DNA of 64,000 nt from an uncultured Acidimicrobiaceae bacterium (lineage in GTDB: Bacteria > Actinomycetota > Acidimicrobiia > Acidimicrobiales > RAAP-2). Positions 17,975 to 27,153 of the stretch are shown here, in pieces. The notes under the pieces are model-generated. The model saw only the letters and a list, made by a program, of their open reading frames with translations, had not been told where the DNA came from and made no database searches. The stretch lies in contig CALJTY010000031.1 of the NCBI GenBank assembly GCA_937975915.1, positions 76,068 to 140,067 of the forward strand, read 5' to 3'. Made by a program: the position numbers and the translations under genes. Position 1 is the first letter of the stretch; the number at the start of each line of letters is the position of its first letter.

Positions 17975-20244
17975 GTAGTAACTCGTTTTCCGACGAGTCG
18001 CTGTTTGCTGACGCCACACCCGTCGCAACACGACCCGATCCATCGTCACTACTAAGTGACCTCACCGAGCCACAGCACCGCGCCGTTGTTCAGCGCGGCG
18101 GTCCACTGCTTGTTATTGCTGGAGCGGGGTCTGGAAAGACACGGGTACTGACTCGACGCATTGCTCACATCCTGGCAACTGGTGATGCGCGCCCCTACGA
18201 AATAATGGCCATCACCTTTACTAACAAAGCCGCTGACGAAATGAAGAAACGCGTCATTGAGCTCGTTGGCGCTGACGCAGAAAAAATGTGGGTGTCGACG
18301 TTTCACTCCGCCTGTCTTCGCATGCTTCGCATGAACGCAGAAGTTCTCGGGTACCAGCGCGGCTTCACAATTTATGACGCCGGCGACGCAGAAACTGCAG
18401 TTGATCGAATCATGAAAGAACTCAATATTGACACCAAGCGCATTTCGCCGCGCAGTGTCTACTCAGCAATTTCTGCAGCGAAGAATGAAATGCTCACCCC
18501 TGCGATGTACGCGGACCGAGCTCATGGTGATGACCCGAATCACCGTCGCATTGCAGAAATCTACCGTTTGTACTCTGAGCGCTTAATGCTCGCAAACGCA
18601 ATGGACTTTGATGATCTCTTGCTTAACGCAGTACTCATGATGAAGAAGGATCCGGGGGTTCTTCACTCGTATCAGAGTCGATTTAAGTATTTGTTAGTGG
18701 ACGAGTTCCAAGACACCAACGGTGTGCAGAACGAACTCGTATTGATGCTCGCAGCTGAGCATCGAAATCTCTGTGTGGTTGGAGACTCAGACCAGTCGAT
18801 CTACCGCTTTAGAGCAGCAGACGTAAGAAACATCTTGCAATTCGAACAGCGTTTCCCAGATGCTGACGTGATCTTGCTGGAGCAAAACTTTCGCTCGAGT
18901 CAAACAATCTTGGACGCCGCTAACGCTGTCATTGAGAAGAACGCCAGTCGCCACGCCAAGAATCTCTTTACTGAACGTGGCCAAGGAGAGAAGATTCGCC
19001 TCTACCGCGCGGGTGATGAATACGACGAAGGTCGTTGGATTGCTGGCGAGCTTCGTCGCATGAAGAACTCATACAACGTTGGCTGGAGTGACATGTCGGT
19101 CTTCTACCGCACCAATGCCCAGAGCCGTGTGCTCGAAGAAGAAATGCTTCGTGCCAACATTCCATACCGCGTTATCTCTGGAATGCGTTTCTATGATCGC
19201 AAGGAAATCAAAAGTGCACTGGCGTATGCGCGACTCATTGTCAACCCTCATGATGAAGCCTCAGCGCGACGAGTCATTAATGAACCAAAGCGTGGACTCG
19301 GTGATGGGGCAATCGCGAAACTGAGTGCGTACGCAGCTGAGAATGGTATGTCCTTTGCAGAAGTACCGCACTATGCCAAGGCGGCTGGTCTCACGAGCAA
19401 AGCACTTAACGGCGCAACACAGTTTGCATTGATGCTTGATCAACTACGCGCTATGGCGAATGACCTAACGCCACGAGAAATGATTGACGCCATTGTGAGA
19501 GAAAGCGGCATGGGCGATGCACTTCGTGCAGAGAACTCTGATGAAGCAACTTCTCGACTGGAAAACCTTGGTGAACTTGCGTCAGCTGCGTCGCAGTACG
19601 ACACGTTGATTGATTTTGTTGAGCGAATGGCGCTAGTTGCTGACTCGGATCAACTCGACGGGGGCGCAGGAGCAATTTCGCTTATGACGTTGCACGTTGC
19701 AAAAGGTCTTGAGTTCCCGGTCGTAGTAATTACAGGCCTAGAAGAAACAATATTCCCGCATCGTCGTGCACTTTCTGATGAAGCAGAACTCGAAGAAGAA
19801 CGACGACTTTGCTACGTCGGGGTTACTCGTGCCATGCACCACTTGGTGCTGACCCATGCCTGGAGTCGCACAATGTGGGGTAACCGGGCAGACGCTATTG
19901 CCAGTCGTTTCTTGATGGAAATTCCAAGCGACCTCCTTGATGATGTCTCTACAACGCAGCCAACACGTCGTTCGAGTTTCTCTAGCGACGAAGGATTTGT
20001 TGGTCGCAGAAGTGAGTTCACTGAAGGCCGTGCGTTTGGAACTGGTGCAGCGCCTCCGGTTCGCTCAACTGGTGCTGAAAAGCTAGAACTGAGTGTTGGC
20101 GAAAAAGTAATTCATGATCGTTACGGCGCTGGGGTAGTGGTGAGCGTTGACGGCGAAGGCTCACACGCAAGAGCTGCAGTTAATTTTGAGGAACATGGGA
20201 CTAAACAGTTAGTTTTGGCCATGACGCCGCTACGCCGCGCCTAA
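17965..20244 (+). CDS. pcrA: UvrD/PcrA-type DNA helicase
   Basis: A superfamily 1A 3'-5' helicase of 759 residues acting in repair and in clearing recombination intermediates. Walker A GAGSGKT is at residues 53-59, TFTNKAADEMK follows, Walker B is VDEFQDTN, then GDSDQSIYRFRAAD, LEQNFRSS, and the C-terminal VAKGLEFPVV and YVGVTRA motifs. The tail has a Tudor-like segment (GEKVIHDRYGAGVVVSVDGEG) that in PcrA contacts RNA polymerase. The GTG at 17965 overlaps guaA; the GTG at 17971 is an equally possible start. Confidence 0.94.
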   Translation: MGVSSNSFSDESLFADATPVATRPDPSSLLSDLTEPQHRAVVQRGGPLLVIAGAGSGKTRVLTRRIAHILATGDARPYEIMAITFTNKAADEMKKRVIELVGADAEKMWVSTFHSACLRMLRMNAEVLGYQRGFTIYDAGDAETAVDRIMKELNIDTKRISPRSVYSAISAAKNEMLTPAMYADRAHGDDPNHRRIAEIYRLYSERLMLANAMDFDDLLLNAVLMMKKDPGVLHSYQSRFKYLLVDEFQDTNGVQNELVLMLAAEHRNLCVVGDSDQSIYRFRAADVRNILQFEQRFPDADVILLEQNFRSSQTILDAANAVIEKNASRHAKNLFTERGQGEKIRLYRAGDEYDEGRWIAGELRRMKNSYNVGWSDMSVFYRTNAQSRVLEEEMLRANIPYRVISGMRFYDRKEIKSALAYARLIVNPHDEASARRVINEPKRGLGDGAIAKLSAYAAENGMSFAEVPHYAKAAGLTSKALNGATQFALMLDQLRAMANDLTPREMIDAIVRESGMGDALRAENSDEATSRLENLGELASAASQYDTLIDFVERMALVADSDQLDGGAGAISLMTLHVAKGLEFPVVVITGLEETIFPHRRALSDEAELEEERRLCYVGVTRAMHHLVLTHAWSRTMWGNRADAIASRFLMEIPSDLLDDVSTTQPTRRSSFSSDEGFVGRRSEFTEGRAFGTGAAPPVRSTGAEKLELSVGEKVIHDRYGAGVVVSVDGEGSHARAAVNFEEHGTKQLVLAMTPLRRA

Positions 20245-20302
20245 CTTCACTACTTTGACTACGAACAAAGTTCAACCTTTACTGTGATTACAATTACTTC
20301 AA

Positions 20303-21514
20303 ATGTCTGAAACCACCAATAGCGCTCCCACTCGAAGCGAGCTACGCAGCCAGCAGAGAAAAAGAAAAGTAATAATTAGCGCGATTGTTGCTGCAGTATT
20401 ACTGGTGGGCGCGGTCGGTGGAAGTTACCTCTATGTGCAGTGGCGATTCAATGCGATTCCGAAGATTACGGTTAATCATGAGGTCGCTCAAATCTCGGGT
20501 GAACCGTTCAACATCCTTGAAATTGGCTCAGACTCTCGTGTTGGACTTTCAGGTTCAGTTGCTGCTCAAGCAGGAGCAGTGTCTGGCCAGAGAAGTGATG
20601 TGGTCAAGATCATGCACATTGATCCTAAGAAAAATTCAATTTCGGTACTCTCAATTCCAAGAGATACCTTGATAAGCATCATTGACAATCAAGCACTCCA
20701 TGGTGAATTCAATCGAATCAATGTCAATTATGGTGACGGTGTCTCAGCAGTGGCCGCTGCAATAACTGCAAACTTTGGGATTCCTATAAACCACGTAATT
20801 GAAGTCTCCTTTGGAGGTTTAATTAATTCTGTAGTCGCAATTGGCGGTGTTTATCTGGACTTCCCATTTCCATCTCGAGATTCGTATTCAGGACTACATA
20901 TCAGCACTAGCGGATGTCAGCTTGTAACGGGGGCTCAAGCACTAGCTGTCGCTAGAAGCAGGCACTTCGAATATTTTCAAAACAATCAGTGGCTCTATGA
21001 CGGTACAAGTGACTACGGGCGAATCTATCGTCAGAACAATTTCATAAAGGCAATGATTAATCGTGCCAAAAAAATTTACAACCCGCTCAAACTTAATTCG
21101 CTGTTGTCGTCTATTCCCGCTGGCGTAACGCTGGACAGTAAGTTCTCATTGAACAACCTGGTCGCTCTCGCCGTGAAATTCCATAAATTTGATGCATCTG
21201 CAATGAAGAGCTACACATTGCCAGTGGCTGGAACGGCCAATGAAAATCTTGGCGCCGTGTTGATTGTTAAGCAGCCTGATGCGCAAGCGCTCCTTCAGAA
21301 AATTTTTGGAAACACTCTCATAACTCCAACAAATCCACCACCGAACTCACTCTTCGTGTCGACCCCTCCTCCTGTTGTGACTACGACAACAACCACAACA
21401 ACAATTCCGACAAAACACAAGAAACACTCATCCAGCACGTCGACCACGACCACGACTATTGACCCGACACAGGTGATGCCTTACTTCGATCCAGTTCCAT
21501 GCTCGCCAAAGTAA
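20303..21514 (+). CDS. LytR-CpsA-Psr (LCP) family cell-wall ligase
   Basis: A 403-residue membrane protein: basic N-terminus, one membrane helix at about residues 28-47, then the LCP domain. The conserved pieces are the Asp-Ser-Arg in EIGSDSRVG, RSDVVKIMHIDPKKNSISVLSIPRDT, the HVIEVSFGGL segment and ALAVARSRHFEY with YGRIYRQNNFI. LCP enzymes move polyprenyl-linked glycopolymers onto peptidoglycan. The last 55 residues are a Thr/Pro/Lys-rich low-complexity tail, probably wall-spanning. It starts a run of envelope genes. Confidence 0.9.
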   Translation: MSETTNSAPTRSELRSQQRKRKVIISAIVAAVLLVGAVGGSYLYVQWRFNAIPKITVNHEVAQISGEPFNILEIGSDSRVGLSGSVAAQAGAVSGQRSDVVKIMHIDPKKNSISVLSIPRDTLISIIDNQALHGEFNRINVNYGDGVSAVAAAITANFGIPINHVIEVSFGGLINSVVAIGGVYLDFPFPSRDSYSGLHISTSGCQLVTGAQALAVARSRHFEYFQNNQWLYDGTSDYGRIYRQNNFIKAMINRAKKIYNPLKLNSLLSSIPAGVTLDSKFSLNNLVALAVKFHKFDASAMKSYTLPVAGTANENLGAVLIVKQPDAQALLQKIFGNTLITPTNPPPNSLFVSTPPPVVTTTTTTTTIPTKHKKHSSSTSTTTTTIDPTQVMPYFDPVPCSPK

Positions 21515-21582
21515 TTGGCAGCTTCTAAAAACTGGTCCTCAATACCTAATATCACGGCAGGCGACTGTAATAATTACGAGCA

Positions 21583-22428
21583 ATGAATCTCCCACTCCTG
21601 TCAAAAATCCTCGTGATTCCTCTTTCAGTGGTGACGGTGATCAGTTTCTATTCAGTAGTTGTTGCCGATGATTCGACAAGCACAACAACGACCGCTTCTA
21701 CCTCGATACCAACAACTTCCCAAGGGCCAACGTTGCCTAGCTCTAGAAAACTGACGCTTCCTGAAACGGGGAAGCTCACGATTCTCGAAATTGGTGACTC
21801 GCTTGGCATTGACTTGGAAATGGGCATGGCAACTGAACTCGCCACTAATCATAAAATTCGCTTAGCCAATAGGTCGCTTGTTTCAACTGGACTTACAAGT
21901 CCGTCGTTCTACGATTGGCCGAAACATCTACAAGAGTACTTAAATCAATTCCATCCAAAATTAGTGACAGTGTTTTTTGGCGCCAACGATACGCACTCAA
22001 TAACTGTTAATGGAGTCTCACAACCTATTGGAAGTCCTGGGTGGAAAAAAGCGTACGCAGAACGAGTGCAGAAAATAGATGCAGAAGCAAATTCAGCTGG
22101 TGCTGCTGTGCTTTGGATTGGCTTGCCTGTGATGTTCTCCCCAATTTATGCATCAATGACGAGAGTGATCAATTCAACAGTGGAGAGTGCTCTAGCGAAA
22201 TCAACGAATGCAAAGTATCTCGACACACAAAAAGTTCTAGCGAACGCGGCTGGAAAATTCGCATTTGCTCAAATAGTGAATGGTGTAAGGCAATACATTC
22301 GCGCTAACGATGGCATTCATATAAATACCGCGGGACATCTGGTGCTCGCTACCTATGTAGTGAAGCAGTTGAATTCAATCTATGGCCTGCCTGTAACTCC
22401 AGCTCAGCCAACGACAATTTCTTATTAA
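21583..22428 (+). CDS. Exported SGNH/GDSL-family hydrolase
   Basis: A 281-residue protein with a signal peptide (about residues 1-28) and a Thr/Ser-rich linker, then an SGNH hydrolase fold. Block I is LEIGDSLGIDL with the nucleophilic Ser, block III is VFFGANDTHS with the oxyanion Asn, and block V is DGIHINTAGH with Asp and His. Such proteins often remove or transfer acyl groups on polysaccharides. The gene ends tail-to-tail, overlapping by 4 bases, with an acyltransferase-3 gene, a common functional pairing in O-acetylation of surface glycans; the pairing here is inference. Confidence 0.82.
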   Translation: MNLPLLSKILVIPLSVVTVISFYSVVVADDSTSTTTTASTSIPTTSQGPTLPSSRKLTLPETGKLTILEIGDSLGIDLEMGMATELATNHKIRLANRSLVSTGLTSPSFYDWPKHLQEYLNQFHPKLVTVFFGANDTHSITVNGVSQPIGSPGWKKAYAERVQKIDAEANSAGAAVLWIGLPVMFSPIYASMTRVINSTVESALAKSTNAKYLDTQKVLANAAGKFAFAQIVNGVRQYIRANDGIHINTAGHLVLATYVVKQLNSIYGLPVTPAQPTTISY

Positions 22429-23633
22429 TTCAATCCACCACCGAAGGCGCCGTAGAGATACGTAATTGCAAGTGTTGCGCCTACGCATGCTCCAAAGAGA
22501 AGTAAGGCCAAGGATTGACGTTTATTAAACTGATCGGATTTACGAATTGGTTTTTCAATGAAGCGATTTGAAAGTGCTGCGCATAGAAATGCACCAACCA
22601 CCTGGGCAAGTCGAATTCCTGGAGACATCACCGTTGTTGACAAATTGATTGTCATGGCGTACTGAAGAGGCAACATTAACCATACAAAGTGCCATAAGTA
22701 GAAGGAATAGGAAACGTCACCAATGTAAACGAGTGGCCGTAAGTACCTCATTGTTTTTTGACTCGTGGTGAACGAATCATTAGATGCAACGAGCACCAGT
22801 GCTGTTGCGCCGCACGGCAGCCAGGCCAGGAACCCCGGGTAGATGCTGGCGCTCGTGAGAAGAATGGCAGACAACAAGATCGCTACAACACCAACCGCAC
22901 TGAGAGTATTCCTCATTCGAGCTGAAAACGCTTGAGGAAGTGGCGCAAGTTGTGTGAGCAATGCTCCGAGTGCGAGTTCCCATAAGCGAGTGAAAGGTGA
23001 ATAGTAAGCAGCAACAGCGTTGCTAGCGGAAATGTGAATTGACCACCATGAAGAAGCAACGATTACGACAAGTAGAAATAAGACAATCGCTGTTTTTGCA
23101 CCAGATGTAAAAAATCTCCGTAGGAGTAAGAAAAGAATTGGAAATGCGAGATAGAACTGCTCTTCAACTGCGAGCGACCAAAAGTGGGTCACTAGTGAAG
23201 GTGGTACACCTGGGTTGAAGTAGGTACTTCCAGAAGCGATGAAGTGAAAGTTCAATGAAAAGAGTGATGCAAAACGGACGTCACTCAAGAGCGGGATTCC
23301 GAAATTTGGCCCTAGAAAGAAATACGTCACTACAACTGTTGTGATCAGTACTAATGACGCTGCTGGTAGTAGACGACGAATTCGCCGTGCATAGAAAGTA
23401 GTGAGTTGCAGAAATGCATCTTCTTTGGGGCTGCGCTGTAAAACATTTGTGATGACAAAGCCACTTATTACAAAAAATACATCGACGCCAATGTAACCAC
23501 CACCAAAATGTGGCACGCTTGCATGATAAAAAATAACTAGTAGGACCGCAATTGCGCGAAGTAATTGGATGTCTGTTCGGAACTTGTTGGTGTGCAAACT
23601 CTCAAATGCGTCATAAGTATTTGTAGTGCTCAC
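22425..23633 (-). CDS. Acyltransferase family 3 (OafA/YrhL-like)
   Basis: A 402-residue polytopic membrane protein with about ten hydrophobic helices. The N-terminal signature RTDIQLLRAIAVLLVIFYHA and GGGYIGVDVFFVISGFVITN, including the catalytic His of the first and the GxDVFFVxSGF motif, together with THFWSLAVEEQFYLAFP, identify the OafA group. It would transfer acyl groups across the membrane onto surface saccharides. The attached C-terminal SGNH domain seen in many homologues is missing; a separate SGNH hydrolase is encoded convergently next door. Confidence 0.9.
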   Translation of the reverse strand: MSTTNTYDAFESLHTNKFRTDIQLLRAIAVLLVIFYHASVPHFGGGYIGVDVFFVISGFVITNVLQRSPKEDAFLQLTTFYARRIRRLLPAASLVLITTVVVTYFFLGPNFGIPLLSDVRFASLFSLNFHFIASGSTYFNPGVPPSLVTHFWSLAVEEQFYLAFPILFLLLRRFFTSGAKTAIVLFLLVVIVASSWWSIHISASNAVAAYYSPFTRLWELALGALLTQLAPLPQAFSARMRNTLSAVGVVAILLSAILLTSASIYPGFLAWLPCGATALVLVASNDSFTTSQKTMRYLRPLVYIGDVSYSFYLWHFVWLMLPLQYAMTINLSTTVMSPGIRLAQVVGAFLCAALSNRFIEKPIRKSDQFNKRQSLALLLFGACVGATLAITYLYGAFGGGLN

Positions 23634-23832
23634 CTGGAATACACTAATTTTTCCTTACAATTTTTTATGGCAATTGAAGAGTTTTTCTGTTGCAACTCTG
23701 CGTGTATGGATTAACTCACACAACATCTGTAGAAATGCCCCGCAACCACTGCAAAGTCTGGTATTCCGGGCACATCTAAACCTTGTGTAAGAAAGTAACG
23801 TTTGCCGTAATTAAGTGAGAGAATAGATAGCC

Positions 23833-25056
23833 ATGAATTCTCGTCGCCCAGGCTTTCGACCTCCAGCACCACCACGACCTACTCGCCTTGAGTCCGTGGT
23901 GTACTTGCGACGACGTATTCTCACAATCGCCGCGATCTTCACAGTCCTAATTGTTGGCTACTACGGCGTCACTTTGGGCGCAGCACTAACTAACCCATCG
24001 CTCGGTGCCAATACATCGGCCCGTGCGGCTGAGTGGGGACGTGAAAGCGGACTCGGATTCTTAGTCACCTGGGCTGAAAACCTTGCCTACAAAATCAGTC
24101 CACCAAAGGTCGGTGGTGAGCCCCCCCGTTCTCAATTCGGAACCGGGCCAACCGCAGTGAAAATTCCTGCCGGGGGCCACCTGCCAACGCCAATCAACAT
24201 TATTTCTCCAGCCGCAAACCCACTGCCCGGCGAAGGCGTCTGGCACATTGCGGGAAGAAAAACCGCCAAGGGCATTCCAACAATGTATGAAGCATTCGTG
24301 AGACCAGACGCGGTGCACACGAGCTACGTAGTTGGCGCTGTGTGGATGGACCCAACGTTGTTGAAGGCACAGCTCTACTCAGGATCACAAATTCCTGGAG
24401 GTGGACCGTACAAGTTCACTGCACCAGTGAAGCCAGAGGACTCAAAGAATCTTGTTGCGTCATTCAACGCTGGATTCAGAATGCAAGACGCCAAAGGTGG
24501 TTATTACACCCAAGGTAAGACTGTGGTCCCACTGGTGATGGGTGCGGCGTCAGCTGTCATTTTTAAAGATGGAACGATGACTGTTGGTAAATGGGGTCGT
24601 GACGTTTATACAAATCATCAAATCGCATCAGTACGACAAAACCTTGTACTGATCGTGGATAAAGGCAAATCTGTACCCGGTATCAATAGCGGCAACATCA
24701 GCGTCTGGGGCGCGACTATGCATAATGCGAATGCGGTATGGCGCTCTGGCCTTGGTGTCACAGGAAACGGTGCAATCCTTTACGTCGGTGGGCCGTCTAT
24801 GTCTATTGCTGACCTAGCCAATGTGATGGTTCGTGCTGGCGCATATCGTGCAATGGAACTGGACATCAACACCGACTGGGTGACGTTCTCGTCGTTCACG
24901 GGACCACTTAACAAAGTCACAACTGGAGCAAATGGGAAGTCGCTTCTGCCAGCAATGAGAGAAGCGCCAAGTCACATCTTCACCACTTGGTGGCAAAGAG
25001 ACTTCTTCACTATGAACCTGCGCAGTAATCAAACTGGCGCGAAGGCCAAACGTTAA
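23833..25056 (+). CDS. Phosphodiester glycosidase (NAGPA-like) domain membrane protein
   Basis: A 407-residue protein with a Pro/Arg-rich cytoplasmic start, one membrane helix at about residues 31-52 and a large outside domain. The later part (VASFNAGFRMQDAKGGYYTQ, FKDGTMTVGKWGRDV, VRQNLVLIVDKGK, SGLGVTGNGAILYVGG, AYRAMELDINTDW) matches the NAGPA/phosphodiester glycosidase family also found in exopolysaccharide genes. Its substrate is unknown. The gene is convergent with dprE2 and overlaps its end by 4 bases, within a cluster of envelope genes. Confidence 0.85.
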   Translation: MNSRRPGFRPPAPPRPTRLESVVYLRRRILTIAAIFTVLIVGYYGVTLGAALTNPSLGANTSARAAEWGRESGLGFLVTWAENLAYKISPPKVGGEPPRSQFGTGPTAVKIPAGGHLPTPINIISPAANPLPGEGVWHIAGRKTAKGIPTMYEAFVRPDAVHTSYVVGAVWMDPTLLKAQLYSGSQIPGGGPYKFTAPVKPEDSKNLVASFNAGFRMQDAKGGYYTQGKTVVPLVMGAASAVIFKDGTMTVGKWGRDVYTNHQIASVRQNLVLIVDKGKSVPGINSGNISVWGATMHNANAVWRSGLGVTGNGAILYVGGPSMSIADLANVMVRAGAYRAMELDINTDWVTFSSFTGPLNKVTTGANGKSLLPAMREAPSHIFTTWWQRDFFTMNLRSNQTGAKAKR

Positions 25057-25820
25057 CGCTTCATCAACTTGTGCCAGACCTGATTCGGCATCAGACGCAT
25101 GGCAACAGCTACGTACTTAAGAATTGGTGGACTCCAGATAACAAGGTCACCACTCGCGAGTCCACGCATGGTGTTCTCAGCAACTTCATTAACTCCTGTA
25201 GTGAAAGGAGCCTCTTTTTGCCCGGTGGTCATCTTTGATCGAACAAAACCTGGACGAAGCAGTTGCAATGTAACGCCCGTGCCCTTAAGAGACTCTGCGA
25301 CACCTTGGCACAAACGGTCAAGTCCAGCCTTGGCGCCCGAGTAAAGATACGCGTCACGGTAGACGCGTACTGAGGCAACTGAAGAAATAACAAGAATTCT
25401 TCCACTGCCTTGGGCCACGAGACGACGACGAATTTCTCCGAGCGCAGCAACTGGCCAGGTGTAATTCACATTCGCCATGCGAGCTGAACCAAGTGGATCG
25501 TTTTCAATTTCTCGCTGGTTACAAAGCATGCCTACTGCAATGATCACGAGGTCAACATTTTCGCCAACCTTGTCGAAGGCTGCAGTGACAACTTCTCCGG
25601 CCTTAGCGACCTCTTCAGCCTGAAAGAGCAACGTGTCAGTCTTTGTAGCTCCGTACTCTTGGGCTTCTTTAGCGGACTCGTCGAGGAGCTGCTGGTTTCT
25701 TCCAGCGAGCACGACAGTGTGAGTGCGAGCGGTGCAGAGTTTCTTGGTGATTGCTCGTGCAATGTCGGAGCTTCCTCCGAGCACGATGACGTTCTGTGGC
25801 TGACCAAATGCATTTTCCAT
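25053..25820 (-). CDS. dprE2: Decaprenylphospho-2-keto-ribose reductase (DprE2-like)
   Basis: A short-chain dehydrogenase of 255 residues. The NAD(P)-binding segment is VIVLGGSSDIARAI, the catalytic serine lies in LVISSVASVRV, and the Tyr/Lys pair is YSGAKAGLD. The context, 4 bases after a DprE1 homologue, and overall similarity identify DprE2, which reduces decaprenylphosphoryl-2-keto-erythro-pentose to the arabinose form. Product: the arabinose donor for cell-wall arabinan in mycobacteria; the acceptor here is unknown. Confidence 0.88.
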   Translation of the reverse strand: MENAFGQPQNVIVLGGSSDIARAITKKLCTARTHTVVLAGRNQQLLDESAKEAQEYGATKTDTLLFQAEEVAKAGEVVTAAFDKVGENVDLVIIAVGMLCNQREIENDPLGSARMANVNYTWPVAALGEIRRRLVAQGSGRILVISSVASVRVYRDAYLYSGAKAGLDRLCQGVAESLKGTGVTLQLLRPGFVRSKMTTGQKEAPFTTGVNEVAENTMRGLASGDLVIWSPPILKYVAVAMRLMPNQVWHKLMKR

Positions 25821-25824
25821 GTTT

Positions 25825-27153
25825 TTATCTTCCTATGTGGAGTCGACGACTTAAGTCACTTATGAGGCGGCCTTCAGGGTCAACACGATTTTTTACGTTA
25901 AGAAATTCATCAAGACGTGGGTACATTGCACGAACTTTCTCGTGACTCAGTCTTGCATCCTTGGCGAAGTAAATACGACCGCCAGCGCCGAGCACCATCT
26001 CATCGAGGTCATCTAAAACTTGTGGCAGCGCACTTGGGCCAACAGGCAGATCAAGAGCCAGTGTCCAACCAGGCATCGGAAACGACAGCATTCCCTCGTT
26101 AGAAGCGCCAAATCGTTTCAGGACCGCGAGAAAGCTCGGCACCCCAGAAGAAGAAAGTCGCTCAATTGCCTTAGTAACTGTTTCGCCGGCGCTTTCTGGA
26201 ACTGCAAATTGATACTGCACAAAGCCACGCTTGCCGTAGAGACGGTTCCAATCACGCACGCCATCAAGTGGGTGAAAGAACGCTGACAGCGATTGTGGTT
26301 GGCCGACTTTCTTTTTTGGCGCGGCGCGGAACCACAGTTCATTGAAAGCCTTAATGGTGAATGTATTCAACAGACCGCTCGGTGCATTGAAAGGAACAAA
26401 GAGCTTTGCGGGCTTGGGGCCTTCGAGGCGCTTCGTCGAGTCATCCTTAGCGGCATGGTCACCTCTCGTGAGAATGGCGCGACCCATTGAGGATCCTTTG
26501 CTCATGCAGTCAACCCAGGCAACGGAGTATTTGTACGCATCGTCGCCACTTTGCATCGCAGCCATTACTGCGTCAAGGTTTGCAAACCGTTCGGTGTCAA
26601 CGAGCACTTGACTTGATTCAATCTTTAACATCTTCACGGTGACAGTAGTAATTACTCCGGTGAGTCCCATGCCACCAATCGTGGCCCAGAAGAGCTCTGC
26701 ATCATTGTTTGGAGAAATAGTTACTGCGCCCTTTGGAGTAACGAGGCGCATCTCTAGAACATGGTTTCCAAATGATCCATCAACGTGGTGATTCTTTCCG
26801 TGCACGTCTGCAGCCACGGCACCACCGAGTGTTACTTGGCGAGTTCCGGGAGTTACTGGAACGAACCAACCCTGGGGGATTGAGAAACTTAAGAGTTCAT
26901 CAATAGATGTTCCGGCACCAACGGTTACAACGCCGTCATTTGAAATCACACCAACGCCGTCTAGGTCACGATTGTCAATGACTGTGCCGCCACCAAGTTG
27001 TGCAGCGTCACCATAACTACGACCAAGTCCGCGCGCAATGTAGCGCTTAGCGGTACTCATGTCTTTTATAACTTCTAGTTCTGTGGCGGGACTGACTACG
27101 TCGCTCACTGAAGGTGAAGTGCGCCCCCATCCGTAGAGAGTTTCTTTACTCAT
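25825..27153 (-). CDS. dprE1: Decaprenylphosphoryl-beta-D-ribose 2'-oxidase (DprE1-like)
   Basis: A flavoenzyme of the vanillyl-alcohol oxidase family, 442 residues. It oxidises the 2'-OH of decaprenylphosphoryl ribose. The FAD domain shows YIARGLGRSYGDAAQ and VTPGTRQVTLGGAVAADVHGKNHH; the C-terminal part shows SFPMPGWTLALDLPV, the catalytic-lysine region FAKDARLS and a terminal SDLSRRLHI. The residue matching the benzothiazinone-target Cys387 of M. tuberculosis appears to be Ala (WTLALD against WNICVD). The ATG at 27153 overlaps the ubiA-like stop (ATGA); the longer open frame upstream lies within that gene and is rejected. Confidence 0.9.
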   Translation of the reverse strand: MSKETLYGWGRTSPSVSDVVSPATELEVIKDMSTAKRYIARGLGRSYGDAAQLGGGTVIDNRDLDGVGVISNDGVVTVGAGTSIDELLSFSIPQGWFVPVTPGTRQVTLGGAVAADVHGKNHHVDGSFGNHVLEMRLVTPKGAVTISPNNDAELFWATIGGMGLTGVITTVTVKMLKIESSQVLVDTERFANLDAVMAAMQSGDDAYKYSVAWVDCMSKGSSMGRAILTRGDHAAKDDSTKRLEGPKPAKLFVPFNAPSGLLNTFTIKAFNELWFRAAPKKKVGQPQSLSAFFHPLDGVRDWNRLYGKRGFVQYQFAVPESAGETVTKAIERLSSSGVPSFLAVLKRFGASNEGMLSFPMPGWTLALDLPVGPSALPQVLDDLDEMVLGAGGRIYFAKDARLSHEKVRAMYPRLDEFLNVKNRVDPEGRLISDLSRRLHIGR